Shown here in pieces: positions 26,249-35,140 of a stretch of 64,000 nt of DNA. Under the pieces are notes generated by a model. That model was given only the letters and a program-made list of their open reading frames with translations. It made no database searches and had not been told where the DNA came from. The stretch covers positions 1,736,001 through 1,800,000 of the forward strand of contig NZ_CP141822.1 of assembly GCF_035621455.1 (NCBI RefSeq). The letters run 5' to 3'. The DNA comes from Vibrio natriegens NBRC 15636 = ATCC 14048 = DSM 759 (GTDB taxonomy: Bacteria > Pseudomonadota > Gammaproteobacteria > Enterobacterales > Vibrionaceae). A program made the translations under genes and the position numbers. Each line of letters opens with the position of its first letter. Within the stretch, counting starts at the first letter, position 1.

Positions 26249-27650
26249 CAAGCCCTACTCTTTAAAACGTAAGCTTACCGTCTCTGTTGGCTTGCTGGTC
26301 TCGACCTTACTCCTGATATCACTTTATTTCAGTTTTGAATCCGCCAAACATGAGGTGGAAGAGGTTTATGACGCAAGGCTTGGACAATCCGCGAAACTGA
26401 TGTTTCTCACCCTTTCGGTATCGAAAGAAGAGAGCACACTTGCTAATCATAAAGAGTTGTTCCAGCAATGGATGCAAAATATCAAGCAGTTAGCAAAAGC
26501 CGATGGTGATGAAGCAACCAAGTTCGGCCACCCCTACGAACAAAACCTCGTGTTTCAGTTTTTCAGGAACGATGAACTCATTTGGAGTTCGTCCCCCAGC
26601 CTGCCTCCGCTTTCGACTTCATCAAACAACAACGGCTACTTTGACATTAAAGTAAACAGCACAGCGTGGAGAACCTTCCAGCTCTCTTTCCCTCATACCA
26701 CCCATAACAATGAGTATGTCGTGGTGGCTGAGAAACAGAAAATAAGACAAGAGATCATTCGTGAAATTGCTCTGTCGACATTGATTGAACAGATCTTGCT
26801 GATCCCAACGTTATTGCTTTTGTTGATTTGGTTGATTCAACGCTACTTTCGCCCCATCAATGAGCTTCGTAGTGCCATCACACAAAGAAATGTACATCGA
26901 TTAGATCGAATACACGTAACGGACCACACGGTAGAACTAGACCCTTTGGTAAATGCGCTAAACTCGCTGCTGTCTGAGCTGGAACAGGCATGGCAACGTG
27001 AAAAACGCTTTACTCGCGCCGCAGCTCACGAGTTGAAAACACCGCTCACTATACTGCGCCTAAACGCTGAAAATGCGCTTCAGAGTAATGATCCGGAACA
27101 ACTGCGCGGTGACCTGGAAAATATCCTCAAAGGCATAGAACGAACCGACCGGCTTATTCATCAGCTTCTCACTTTAGCCAAAGTAGACAGTCTCTCAGAA
27201 CGTGTATTTAACACTATTGAGCTTACTCCTCTGCTACAAACGGTAGTAGCCGATCTGGCTCCGCTGGCATTGAGACAAGAGCAAGACATCAGCCTGTCCT
27301 CTCTGGATGTTCAGGTGTCAGGAGATCCGATGTTGCTCGGTGTCCTGTTCCGTAACCTGATAGATAACGCTATTCGATATTCCGGTGCGAATAGCGAAAT
27401 TCAGGTGCAAGTGACCCAGAATAAGAATGCCATCAAAGTGTCTGTATCGGATACAGGGCCAGAAATTGCTCAAGAAACTCGTGAGAGAATTTTTGAGCAA
27501 TTTTATCGTGGTCACTCAGAAACCGGCGATGGTGCTGGTCTCGGTATGTCAATTTGCAAAGACATTGCATTACTGCACAATGCCACGATTGAGATTGCTC
27601 CTCGGGAAAACGGGATGAATACGTTTGTGATCGCATTCCCCAATACCTAA
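26238..27650 (+). CDS. Sensor histidine kinase, QseC/PmrB-like
   Basis: Partner of the preceding regulator. Two membrane segments (roughly residues 10-30 and 175-200) flank a periplasmic domain of about 150 residues. A HAMP-like linker follows, then the dimerisation motif AAAHELKTPLTILR with the phospho-acceptor histidine, the N box LIDNAIRYSG, the G1 box VSDTGPEIAQ and the G2 box GDGAGLGMSI. No ATG lies near the expected start. A TTG at 26238 (reading LKNNKPYSL, with GGGGT about ten bases upstream, overlap 11 bp) is preferred; GTG at 26220 would overlap by 29 bp. The ligand is unknown; the product of the adjacent enzymes is an attractive candidate. Confidence 0.88.
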   Translation: MKNNKPYSLKRKLTVSVGLLVSTLLLISLYFSFESAKHEVEEVYDARLGQSAKLMFLTLSVSKEESTLANHKELFQQWMQNIKQLAKADGDEATKFGHPYEQNLVFQFFRNDELIWSSSPSLPPLSTSSNNNGYFDIKVNSTAWRTFQLSFPHTTHNNEYVVVAEKQKIRQEIIREIALSTLIEQILLIPTLLLLLIWLIQRYFRPINELRSAITQRNVHRLDRIHVTDHTVELDPLVNALNSLLSELEQAWQREKRFTRAAAHELKTPLTILRLNAENALQSNDPEQLRGDLENILKGIERTDRLIHQLLTLAKVDSLSERVFNTIELTPLLQTVVADLAPLALRQEQDISLSSLDVQVSGDPMLLGVLFRNLIDNAIRYSGANSEIQVQVTQNKNAIKVSVSDTGPEIAQETRERIFEQFYRGHSETGDGAGLGMSICKDIALLHNATIEIAPRENGMNTFVIAFPNT

Positions 27651-27850
27651 CAAGCGAACCAACCGCGTCAAGTTGCGCATAGCTTGCGCGGTTATTGACC
27701 CAACTATCAGTGAGGCTCGTCGCATTCCCAAATAAAAACTCAGATACTTCTCCTTTCACATATAGATTGCGGTTATGTTTCACGTTTATTTCACGCTACC
27801 CGTGATAAAAACTGCGTCGCACAATTTTTAAATCTATCAAATAAGTAAAT

Positions 27851-29791
27851 ATGAGAAGTACTTTTAATAGACCCGTTTTTGGGCCACTACAGCCAATTGC
27901 TGTTTTTTCCTTGTTTTCACTCGCTTTCTTATCACTTTCACGAATTCTGTTACTCTTTTGGCAATCAGACCGAATCGAATCATTTCAAGATCTCATTTAT
28001 ATTCTTGGCCAAGGTGTTCGCGTAGATTTCGCTACATTGTGTTGGTTATTTATTCTCCCTGCTCTGCTGTCTGCACTGCTGCCTTTGAAGGGCAAAATAG
28101 GCAATGGCTGGAAGTGGATACTGCGCCTGTGGATGGTCGCTGGCCTATGGATTCTGGTCTACATGGAATTGGCAACCGCTCCGTTTATTCAGGAGTATGA
28201 CCTGCGCCCTAACCGCCTGTTCATCGAGTACTTAATTTATCCTAAAGAAGTCATGAGCATGCTCTGGACAGGTTATAAGCTAGAACTGTTCATTGGTGCC
28301 GCTGGTACGGCTATTACTCTTATTTTAGGTTGGAAATGGAGTAAAAAACTGACTGATTCTGCACAGCAGATCCACTGGAAGTGGCGTCCTTTGTTGGCGA
28401 TTTTGGTTGTACTGATTGGTGTCGCAGGCGCGCGCTCTTCTTTGGGTCACCGTCCTCTTAACCCAGCGATGGTAGCCTTCTCTAGCGACCCTCTATTGAA
28501 CGACCTGACCCTCAACTCTTCATATTCTCTGTTGTTTGCCGTCAATAACATGAAATCGGAAAAGAGTGCTGAGCAGTTTTACGGCAAGATGGATAGCCAA
28601 AAAATGTTGGAGATCGTTCGCGAATCGTCGAAGAAATCGGATTTTAACCCTGAACTCTTGCCAACAATGAATCACAACTCTGCGACTTACAAAGGAAAAC
28701 CTAAAAATTTAGTTATCCTGTTGCAAGAAAGTTTAGGTACGCAGTTTGTGGGCTCTTTAGGTGGCCTGCCATTGACCCCAAATCTGGACAAATTAACAGA
28801 GGAAGGCTGGTTATTTACCCAAATGTACGCCACGGGGACACGATCAGTACGAGGCATTGAAGCGGTGACAACTGGTTTTCCACCATCCCCTTCACGTTCG
28901 GTTGTGAAACTGAGCAAAAGCCAAACCGGCTTCTTTACTATTGCTGATTTGTTGAAAAATCAAGGTTATCACACACAGTTTATCTATGGCGGTGAGGCAA
29001 ACTTCGACAACATGAAGACCTTCTTCTTTGGGAATGGTTTTGAACAAATTGTTGAAGAAAAAGATTACCGAAACCCCGGCTTCGTTGGATCATGGGGCGT
29101 AAGTGACGAAGACCTTTATAACAAAGCGGATGAAGAGTTCGAACGCCTGTCTAAGGATGACAAACCATTTTTCAGCTTAGTGTTCACATCAAGTAACCAT
29201 AGCCCGTACGAATACCCTCAAGGTAAAATTGAGCAGTATGATGAGAACTACATGACGCGTAACAACGCGGTGAAGTATTCAGATTACGCGCTTGGCACCT
29301 TCTTTGAAAAAGCAAAGAAATCTGGCTACTGGGATGACACCATATTTATCGTGATTGCCGACCATGATGCTCGTGTATCAGGCGCTAACTTAGTGCCGGT
29401 CAAACACTTCCACATCCCTGCATTGATCATTGGTAAAGGGATTGAGCCTCGAAAAGACGATCGGATTTCTAACAACATCGACATGCCGCCAACACTGCTT
29501 TCTCTGATTGGCGTTGATGCCAAAAGCCCGATGATTGGACGCGATCTGACCAAGCCGTTAGCACGAGAAGACGAACGCGCTATGATGCAGTACGACAAAA
29601 ACTTTGGTTACTTAACGCGTGATAACTTGGTCGTGTTCTCTCCTGGAGAAAAAGTGACTACTTTGTCATACGACTTTGAAAACAAAACAATGCAACCTTT
29701 GGATGTTGAAGAAGCCATTGTTGAAAGAGCGAAAGCCAATGCGCTATTCGCTTCAAAAGCGTATAAACATGATTGGTACTCATCTCAATAA
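27851..29791 (+). CDS. LtaS-like sulfatase-fold membrane transferase
   Basis: Integral-membrane enzyme of the lipoteichoic-acid-synthase/phosphoglycerol-transferase type (alkaline phosphatase superfamily). Five membrane segments occupy the first 200 or so residues, followed by a periplasmic catalytic domain from about residue 270: metal ligand E in VILLQESLG, the nucleophile T330 in ATGTRSVRG, and metal-binding VIADHDARV. Length 646 agrees. In Gram-negative bacteria such proteins modify envelope lipids or periplasmic glucans; the substrate is unknown. It follows the sensor kinase by 200 bp, a gap with its own direct repeats (27778-27795), so it may be a separately controlled target of the same system. 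Confidence 0.88.
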   Translation: MRSTFNRPVFGPLQPIAVFSLFSLAFLSLSRILLLFWQSDRIESFQDLIYILGQGVRVDFATLCWLFILPALLSALLPLKGKIGNGWKWILRLWMVAGLWILVYMELATAPFIQEYDLRPNRLFIEYLIYPKEVMSMLWTGYKLELFIGAAGTAITLILGWKWSKKLTDSAQQIHWKWRPLLAILVVLIGVAGARSSLGHRPLNPAMVAFSSDPLLNDLTLNSSYSLLFAVNNMKSEKSAEQFYGKMDSQKMLEIVRESSKKSDFNPELLPTMNHNSATYKGKPKNLVILLQESLGTQFVGSLGGLPLTPNLDKLTEEGWLFTQMYATGTRSVRGIEAVTTGFPPSPSRSVVKLSKSQTGFFTIADLLKNQGYHTQFIYGGEANFDNMKTFFFGNGFEQIVEEKDYRNPGFVGSWGVSDEDLYNKADEEFERLSKDDKPFFSLVFTSSNHSPYEYPQGKIEQYDENYMTRNNAVKYSDYALGTFFEKAKKSGYWDDTIFIVIADHDARVSGANLVPVKHFHIPALIIGKGIEPRKDDRISNNIDMPPTLLSLIGVDAKSPMIGRDLTKPLAREDERAMMQYDKNFGYLTRDNLVVFSPGEKVTTLSYDFENKTMQPLDVEEAIVERAKANALFASKAYKHDWYSSQ

Positions 29792-29818
29792 GAAGAAGAT
29801 TGGGGGTTAATACTGATT

Positions 29819-29849
29819 AAAAGAGGAGCCATTTGAGCTCCTCTTTCTA
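29819..29849 (+). terminator. Terminator after LtaS-like gene
   Basis: AAGAGGAGC and GCTCCTCTTT form a stable stem around a CATTTGA-type loop, ending in a short T-rich run, 30 bp downstream of the gene. Confidence 0.85.
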
Positions 29850-29908
29850 CTTGTAAAAGATCCTTAGCTTTTCGACATCGAATGTAAAGTTCGTAGCGGA
29901 AAAACCAC

Positions 29909-29963
29909 ATTTTTAGTCTTCAACCCAAAAATGAATTATTATTCACCAAAAAAGACTAAAAAT
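29909..29963. repeat. Perfect 12-bp inverted repeat
   Basis: ATTTTTAGTCTT (29909-29920) and its exact complement AAGACTAAAAAT (29952-29963) are separated by 31 bp, in the gap before the 127-residue unknown gene. It is too AT-rich and open to be a typical terminator; a paired operator is possible. Confidence 0.6.
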
Positions 29964-30061
29964 ATCATTTTAATTTCCATTCAACCATTCCCATTGGGAC
30001 TTCAATAAATTAGACTCAAGTGAAAACCAACAGCTGTGTAGAAGACAAAAAAGGAATGGCA

Positions 30062-30445
30062 ATGAGCTCAAGTATGATCCTTAGCGAGTCCCTAATCGAA
30101 AGCGGACGAGATATCCCACTAACCGAACTCCTGTACGCAAAACGCGTGCTTGATAACTACATGGCAGTGGCAAAGGATAGTAGTCCTCTTGAACTACTGA
30201 CAGAAATGAAAGCAGCAGCACAACAAGTTGAATATTTCAAAACCGTTGATAACCCGTGTGAAGCTCGTAACGTCATCAGCGGTATGATCGATGAAATTGC
30301 CAAGGCGACAACGTTCGCTGAATTCAAAACATTCGCGGGTAAACCTTCCCTAGCGTTAAACGAATTAATCGAAGATCGTGCGCAATTGATTAAACGCGAA
30401 AGAGAGCTACTGCTGGCGTCTGGCTACGACGCGTCACGTATTTAG
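30062..30445 (+). CDS. Hypothetical helical protein, 127 aa
   Basis: Function not recognised. Start chosen at ATG 30062 (MSSSMILSES) because AAGGA lies six bases upstream; in-frame ATG at 30056 and GTG at 30020 are too close to or upstream of that site. The protein is mostly predicted alpha-helical and charged (LTELLYAKRVLDNYMAV, ARNVISGMIDEIAKATTFAE, LIEDRAQLIKRERELLLASG), with no signal peptide, membrane segment or known catalytic motif. Single-gene unit with its own terminator. Confidence 0.8.
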   Translation: MSSSMILSESLIESGRDIPLTELLYAKRVLDNYMAVAKDSSPLELLTEMKAAAQQVEYFKTVDNPCEARNVISGMIDEIAKATTFAEFKTFAGKPSLALNELIEDRAQLIKRERELLLASGYDASRI

Positions 30446-30468
30446 CTTTTTAAACAAACAAGAGTACG

Positions 30469-30499
30469 AAAAAAGGAGCACTTATTGGTGCTCCTTTTT
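30469..30499. terminator. Bidirectional terminator
   Basis: AAAAGGAGCAC and a complementary GTGCTCCTTTT stem with a small TTATT loop, A-rich before and T-rich after, between convergent genes. Confidence 0.9.
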
Positions 30500-30532
30500 G
30501 TTTATGCTTATGTGAAGCGATAGTCAGACTAA

Positions 30533-31267
30533 TTAGAGTCCCATGTCTTCACTCATTTCTTTGATCTGCTTTAAATCCATTTTGTGGACTTCAATCAGCT
30601 GATCAACCTGGCTTAAGCGTGATGTGGCTTCGTCATGTTTGTTGCACACATCAGATTTTACATCCCAAGACTTGCCTTCTAAGTACACATCGCACTCTTT
30701 CTTTAGCTTACTAATTTTCGGCAGTAAACTTTCACGCTCTTTTTCTAAAGATTCTAATTCTTGTGAGACTTTTAGCTCTTTTTGGAAAACTTCGCGCGAA
30801 CGTTCCAGCATTGTCGCTTGTATACCACTCTGGCGAGTCAATTTTTCGTTTTCTGATTTAGTGGTACTAATCTTGTCGTTCTGTTGCTTAACCTGAGATT
30901 CAAGAGACAAGTTTACCTTCTCGACTTCGGTAAGTTGTGACTGTAGCGCTTTCAGCTCTTTTTGATGCTCCGCTTCTTTTGCCGCAAGAAGAGCCGCTAC
31001 TTTGTCCTCGACTTCTTTTTCTAAGCCCGCTTCGCGAACTTGCACTTGCGATACCAGCTGAGTTTTATCCTGAGCAAGTACCTGATATTTCTCTTCTAAA
31101 CTTTGATACGCCGATTCCCATTTGTACGCAGTTACAATGGAGCCGACTAAGCCACCCAAGGCAATGCCCAAGACCGCTGCAATTGCGATATAAATTTGAG
31201 TACGCTTGTCACGCTGCTCTATCACAACCACGTCTTCATGTTCTTCAATGTTATTCTGAGAACTCAC
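30533..31267 (-). CDS. Membrane-anchored coiled-coil protein
   Basis: A 244-residue protein with an acidic cytoplasmic N-terminus, one membrane segment (about residues 25-46, IYIAIAAVLGIALGGLVGSI) and a long coiled coil (about 50-235) made of Glu/Lys/Gln/Leu heptads such as KELKALQSQLTEVEKVNLSL and ELESLEKERESLLPKISKLK. Two cysteines (KKECDVYL, SDVCNKHD) lie near the C-terminal third. No enzymatic domain is seen. Similar proteins in Vibrio genomes are sometimes labelled as chromosome-partition related, but nothing in the sequence supports that. A small membrane protein gene lies just upstream on the same strand. Confidence 0.8.
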   Translation of the reverse strand: MSSQNNIEEHEDVVVIEQRDKRTQIYIAIAAVLGIALGGLVGSIVTAYKWESAYQSLEEKYQVLAQDKTQLVSQVQVREAGLEKEVEDKVAALLAAKEAEHQKELKALQSQLTEVEKVNLSLESQVKQQNDKISTTKSENEKLTRQSGIQATMLERSREVFQKELKVSQELESLEKERESLLPKISKLKKECDVYLEGKSWDVKSDVCNKHDEATSRLSQVDQLIEVHKMDLKQIKEMSEDMGL

Positions 31268-31299
31268 CGTATATTACTCCAAGGAATCTTGTTATTTTG

Positions 31300-31458
31300 C
31301 TAGCGAATCAGTTCCGCGACCATTATTGATGCGGTGTAAATCAGGAATGCGCCTATCAAAATAATGATGGTCGCTTTTTGGACTTTTTCATTGGTTCGAT
31401 AACGAAATAGCACGAATGCAAACACGATCAAAACCACTATGGCTAACAATCTGGTCAT
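31300..31458 (-). CDS. Small membrane protein, 52 aa
   Basis: Two predicted membrane segments fill most of the protein: LLAIVVLIVFAFVLF and ATIIILIGAFLIYTASIMVAE, joined by a short charged loop (RYRTNEKVQK). Start at 31458 (MTRLLAIVV) is decided by a near-perfect AAGGAGG ribosome site four bases upstream; a longer frame to 31509 would read through that site. It lies 32 bp upstream of the coiled-coil gene and is probably co-transcribed with it. Function unknown. Confidence 0.75.
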   Translation of the reverse strand: MTRLLAIVVLIVFAFVLFRYRTNEKVQKATIIILIGAFLIYTASIMVAELIR

Positions 31459-31891
31459 ACAGCCTCCTTGTCCGATTGTGACTTCGTCTAAATCCATAGA
31501 CAGTTTCACAAAAGTTTATTGTAACCTATTTCTATATTCCTCAACGTCAACATAGCGTAGATTTTAAGGTGAGTGCGGGTGTTTTGATCAATTTTGTGCT
31601 CTTAATTGAACTACTTACCTAGAGTCACAGAATAACCATTACCTGACGCTATGGAACATCTGGTCGACATTACGCTGCAAAATAGTGAAGTTTATACGGT
31701 GTATAACGCAAAACGATTAGCTAGCCATGATTACGCACGCTCTTGGCAAATAATTATTTGAAAAATAAATCCGCATTGGGTGTTCAAAGTCAGTCAAGAT
31801 GCATGAAAAGGTTATCGGAACATTTAACGAGCGTGAGTTCTATTGGTCGATCCACTTGTGAGTCACGACCCTTTTTCTTGGGCTCATTAAT
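31459..31891. other. Intergenic region, no gene seen
   Basis: About 0.43 kb between the leftward small membrane protein gene and the 3' terminator of the S8 protease. Short open frames here lack ribosome sites and recognisable protein character. The promoter of the membrane-protein pair should lie near 31470-31600; no clear boxes were found. Confidence 0.4.
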
Positions 31892-31918
31892 AAAAACGCC
31901 CGCTAATTCGCGGGCGTA
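31892..31918 (-). terminator. Terminator of the S8 protease gene
   Basis: ACGCCCGC and GCGGGCGT make an 8-bp GC-rich stem with a TAATTC loop. On the minus strand the stem is followed by TTTTTA, so it terminates the leftward protease gene. Confidence 0.9.
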
Positions 31919-31936
31919 TACACGGCGTAAAGGAAA

Positions 31937-34582
31937 TTACCTTGTCAATGTAATTGGATGTGATTCCCAAGTTTCAATGTCTGGTGACATGTCGTTTTCA
32001 CCAAGTAACTTATGGAATTCCAGCTTGATTATGTATTCTCCCGCTGGAGCATCGGTGCCATCAGCGAGTTTACCATCCCAGAAACCGAATTCTAATCCAG
32101 TACCTGCACCACTAGTACGCACCATGTACTGAACATCTTCCATCGTCACGCCTTCAGGCATATTACGCCAACCCAGAGGAGCAATAACCTTACCTTTGTT
32201 GTTTAGCACTTGTGCTTTAAATTTTCGCAACATAGGGAAGGCTTGTGATATCCCCATGAACACCGTATCGTCTTTTGCACTGTCGTTAGTAAAGTCTAAA
32301 GTGACAGGTACACCCGGACCATATGAAGGACCACAAGAACCTGCAATTTCGGTTTGGTTACAACATGGCGATTGCGTCCAAACAGGGCCACTACAGTTCG
32401 GTATTGCTTCTGGACGTGTAAAGAATGAGCTCATACTTGGGTTAATTTCAGTCAATGTCTCATTTTCTATAGGTAAGGCGTGATAGTCGCCTTTTAAACC
32501 TAAATAAGGAACACGAATGATTTGGCCCGTCTCAACTGCATCAAATACGATCCAACCTGAAATCACTGAACCCTCTGGCACGTCGGTAGGCTCTGTAATA
32601 CTAAAATAGACTGTACCGTTACCACTTGCAGATACTTCAATTTGATCAACGTTAAACGTTACTTCAGCCGCTTCTTTCCTTGCAATCCATCGCTGAGTCA
32701 TAGGTGGCGCTGCGGTTAATGCTGCTTCATGACGAACATTGAACGTTAATGTTTGATCAGAGTCGTTATTTAGCTCAATTGACCCATCAAAACTATGACC
32801 GTTCAAATCACCGATAGCAAATTTAGCAGGTAACGCAGTAACTTCGGTGGTTAATGCTTGAATAGCGTTTACCATACCAGCGCCTTGCAATGCTGTTGAT
32901 GCAGGTCCAACTTCGCCAGTCCAACCAATGACTTGTGGCTGTGCAGTATTCATAAGGATGTTGCGAATATCGCCAGGCTTAAGTTTAGAGTTTGCTGACT
33001 TCATTAACGCTGTAATACCAGCTACATGGGGTGAAGCCATTGATGTCCCAGTTAAAAAGCCGTAATGCGCATACTGGCTTGGCATCGCAGAATAAATTCT
33101 TTCTCCCGGAGCCATTACTTCCGGCTTGAAGTCTAACTCGTGTGTTGGACCCCAAGTAGATGTAATTGAAGGAGTATTTGCATACGGGTTATCTATAGAT
33201 ACATAGTCACCCCAAATCACTGTTGTTTCTCCGGCTTCAATTTTGGCCTCTAAGGCCGGAACATCAATTGGTCTGATCTTCGCTACAGGAATCGATAGGT
33301 TTTGTTTATATGGAATCATATTGCTGGCCCAACGATACAACCAAAAGTCTGTATCATACAGCGGTTCATCCCACCAAATAATTGCCCCTGCGCCTTCTCT
33401 TTCCAACAAAGCAGCCTGTTTAGAGGTACATGAATAAGGGATGGATCCTTTCGGCTTTTTAACTAATACTGTTTTGCCTTCAAAAGGGCCAACCGGTTCA
33501 ACATCACAGTCAAATGCGCCATAGTTAATCACTTCACTGCTGCCACCTAGAGGGACAGATGAATTATTCGCAATAACAAATGGTACTTTTAAATCATCTA
33601 TTTTGAACGCTAACGCCGCATCATAGTAACTACCAATAGCAGAGGCTACCGCTGTTGACTTTTTAGCAATTGCGGGCGCTGCAGGAAGGAAAGGACCTGC
33701 AGACGCATTACCAATAGATACGACCGGCGCTATATCTTTTACCGCTAGTTTATCAACCGCTTTCGGTAAAATAGACTTTTGAATCACCCCACCACGGATT
33801 GAACCTAAACTCATGTTAACAACATCACAATCATCAGCAACGGCTTGCTCTAGCGCGTTCAAAATTGTTGATGTATAGCCACTGTTTTCACCACCAAATA
33901 CTTTATAAATACGTAATTTAGCATCAGGCGCTACACCCACCATATTTGGGCCATTACCAGCAAGAATACCTGCGACGTGGGTACCGTGGTAGCCGGAGTC
34001 TGAGTAATCAGAATCACCCTCGGCAAAGTCATAACCACCTAAAATTTTACCAGCGAATGCCGGATGTTCGGCATCAATACCAGAATCAACCACACAGGCA
34101 GTAATACCTTTACCGGTAAAACCTGCAGCATGAGCCTCTGGAACACCCGTAAGGTTAGTTACTGTTATGGTTTCACGAGTAGCATCAGGTACTGCTTCTT
34201 CGATTTCTTCGCCTGAGAAGTAAACGTATTCAGGGTGAATAGCCTTTACCATTGAAAACTGTTCTATTGCTTTAATCGTTTCAGAATCTGCTTCAATCGA
34301 AACACCATTAACCAATCGGTTAAATTTGGAATGCTCTTTAAAATTAAGTTTCTTTTTCTTCGCTTGGCTACGAAAAGCGTTTTGTTCTTCCTGTATATCT
34401 TCTAGGTGAGAGCTTTCATTTGCATCGGTAACATCAGCAAGTGACTTACCTTTAAACTCAATGATATAGCGATCTTTTACACGACCATCACCGTCTATTT
34501 GATTCGCTAATGCTGTTGTTGAACAACAAGATAGCGCGACTATACAACTAGCTAACCTAGCTTTAAAACTAAGACTTTCCAT
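31937..34582 (-). CDS. Secreted subtilisin-like (S8) serine protease with PA insert
   Basis: Large exported protease of 881 residues. Signal peptide at 1 to about 26 (SCCSTTALANQ). An I9-type inhibitory propeptide occupies about 30-125 (DRYIIEFKGKSLADV, VNGVSIEADSETIKAI). The catalytic triad is D166 (CVVDSGID), H199 (HGTHVAG) and S514 (GTSMASPHVAG). A protease-associated (PA) domain is inserted between histidine and serine (about residues 340-470), and an Fn3-like stretch and a C-terminal beta-rich region with a cysteine cluster (CSGPVWTQSPCCNQTEIAGS) follow. It stands alone with its own terminator; two near-identical 15-bp direct repeats lie just upstream. Probably a nutritional extracellular protease. 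Confidence 0.93.
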   Translation of the reverse strand: MESLSFKARLASCIVALSCCSTTALANQIDGDGRVKDRYIIEFKGKSLADVTDANESSHLEDIQEEQNAFRSQAKKKKLNFKEHSKFNRLVNGVSIEADSETIKAIEQFSMVKAIHPEYVYFSGEEIEEAVPDATRETITVTNLTGVPEAHAAGFTGKGITACVVDSGIDAEHPAFAGKILGGYDFAEGDSDYSDSGYHGTHVAGILAGNGPNMVGVAPDAKLRIYKVFGGENSGYTSTILNALEQAVADDCDVVNMSLGSIRGGVIQKSILPKAVDKLAVKDIAPVVSIGNASAGPFLPAAPAIAKKSTAVASAIGSYYDAALAFKIDDLKVPFVIANNSSVPLGGSSEVINYGAFDCDVEPVGPFEGKTVLVKKPKGSIPYSCTSKQAALLEREGAGAIIWWDEPLYDTDFWLYRWASNMIPYKQNLSIPVAKIRPIDVPALEAKIEAGETTVIWGDYVSIDNPYANTPSITSTWGPTHELDFKPEVMAPGERIYSAMPSQYAHYGFLTGTSMASPHVAGITALMKSANSKLKPGDIRNILMNTAQPQVIGWTGEVGPASTALQGAGMVNAIQALTTEVTALPAKFAIGDLNGHSFDGSIELNNDSDQTLTFNVRHEAALTAAPPMTQRWIARKEAAEVTFNVDQIEVSASGNGTVYFSITEPTDVPEGSVISGWIVFDAVETGQIIRVPYLGLKGDYHALPIENETLTEINPSMSSFFTRPEAIPNCSGPVWTQSPCCNQTEIAGSCGPSYGPGVPVTLDFTNDSAKDDTVFMGISQAFPMLRKFKAQVLNNKGKVIAPLGWRNMPEGVTMEDVQYMVRTSGAGTGLEFGFWDGKLADGTDAPAGEYIIKLEFHKLLGENDMSPDIETWESHPITLTR

Positions 34583-35140
34583 TTACTTTCCTAATCCATT
34601 AGTTGTCGTAATTTTGAGACCTAGGCATAATTTTGATACCGAGGTCTATTTTTATGCTAAGGCGATATGCTAATCCATTCAATGCATTGGAAATGAATAC
34701 GTAGTGTTATGATGTAACAAAATGAAGCGTTATCACAGAACTCGATAGTGGTTGCAAAATGTTACCTTAATGTAATGAATCCACATCCCCATTACTTTTT
34801 CGCAACAAATAAAAACCAAGTGAAAGGATGAAGAGAATGCAACATCGCCTGTCATGAGTATCTTGCTCCAGGAGCTATATCGTGACTTCATCAGAATGAA
34901 TAAAGAGAGATGGAATAACTCAGAGTCATATTGTGCAAATGATAAGGAAGGCATCGGCAGCGCTGAACATATTAGGTTTAAACGGTAACATAACAAGACG
35001 CTAAGAGAAGCCTAACTGGTTTGTACCCAGTTTCGAACTAGCTTCGGGAAGTGGCTAGCTCCACAAAATACGAGCTATGATCTGGTTCTAATGAACTGTT
35101 ATTTTCTAGCTTTTACTCCCCCTGATTTGATAGGAACATC
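34583..35140. promoter_or_regulatory. Divergent control region protease / LysR regulator
   Basis: No gene is credible in this 0.56 kb. Next to the protease start are two direct repeats, CGTAATTTTGAGACC (34607-34621) and CATAATTTTGATACC (34626-34640), 13 of 15 bases identical with a 19-bp period. The remainder shows nothing recognisable. Confidence 0.45.

Noticed and set aside
31743..32132. 129-codon frame on the plus strand near the S8 protease end
   Set aside because: It crosses the protease terminator and runs antisense to its 3' end, with no protein-like features.
34733..34996. 87-codon minus-strand frame between the protease and LysR genes
   Set aside because: No ribosome site, AT-driven composition, and no recognisable segment; considered chance.
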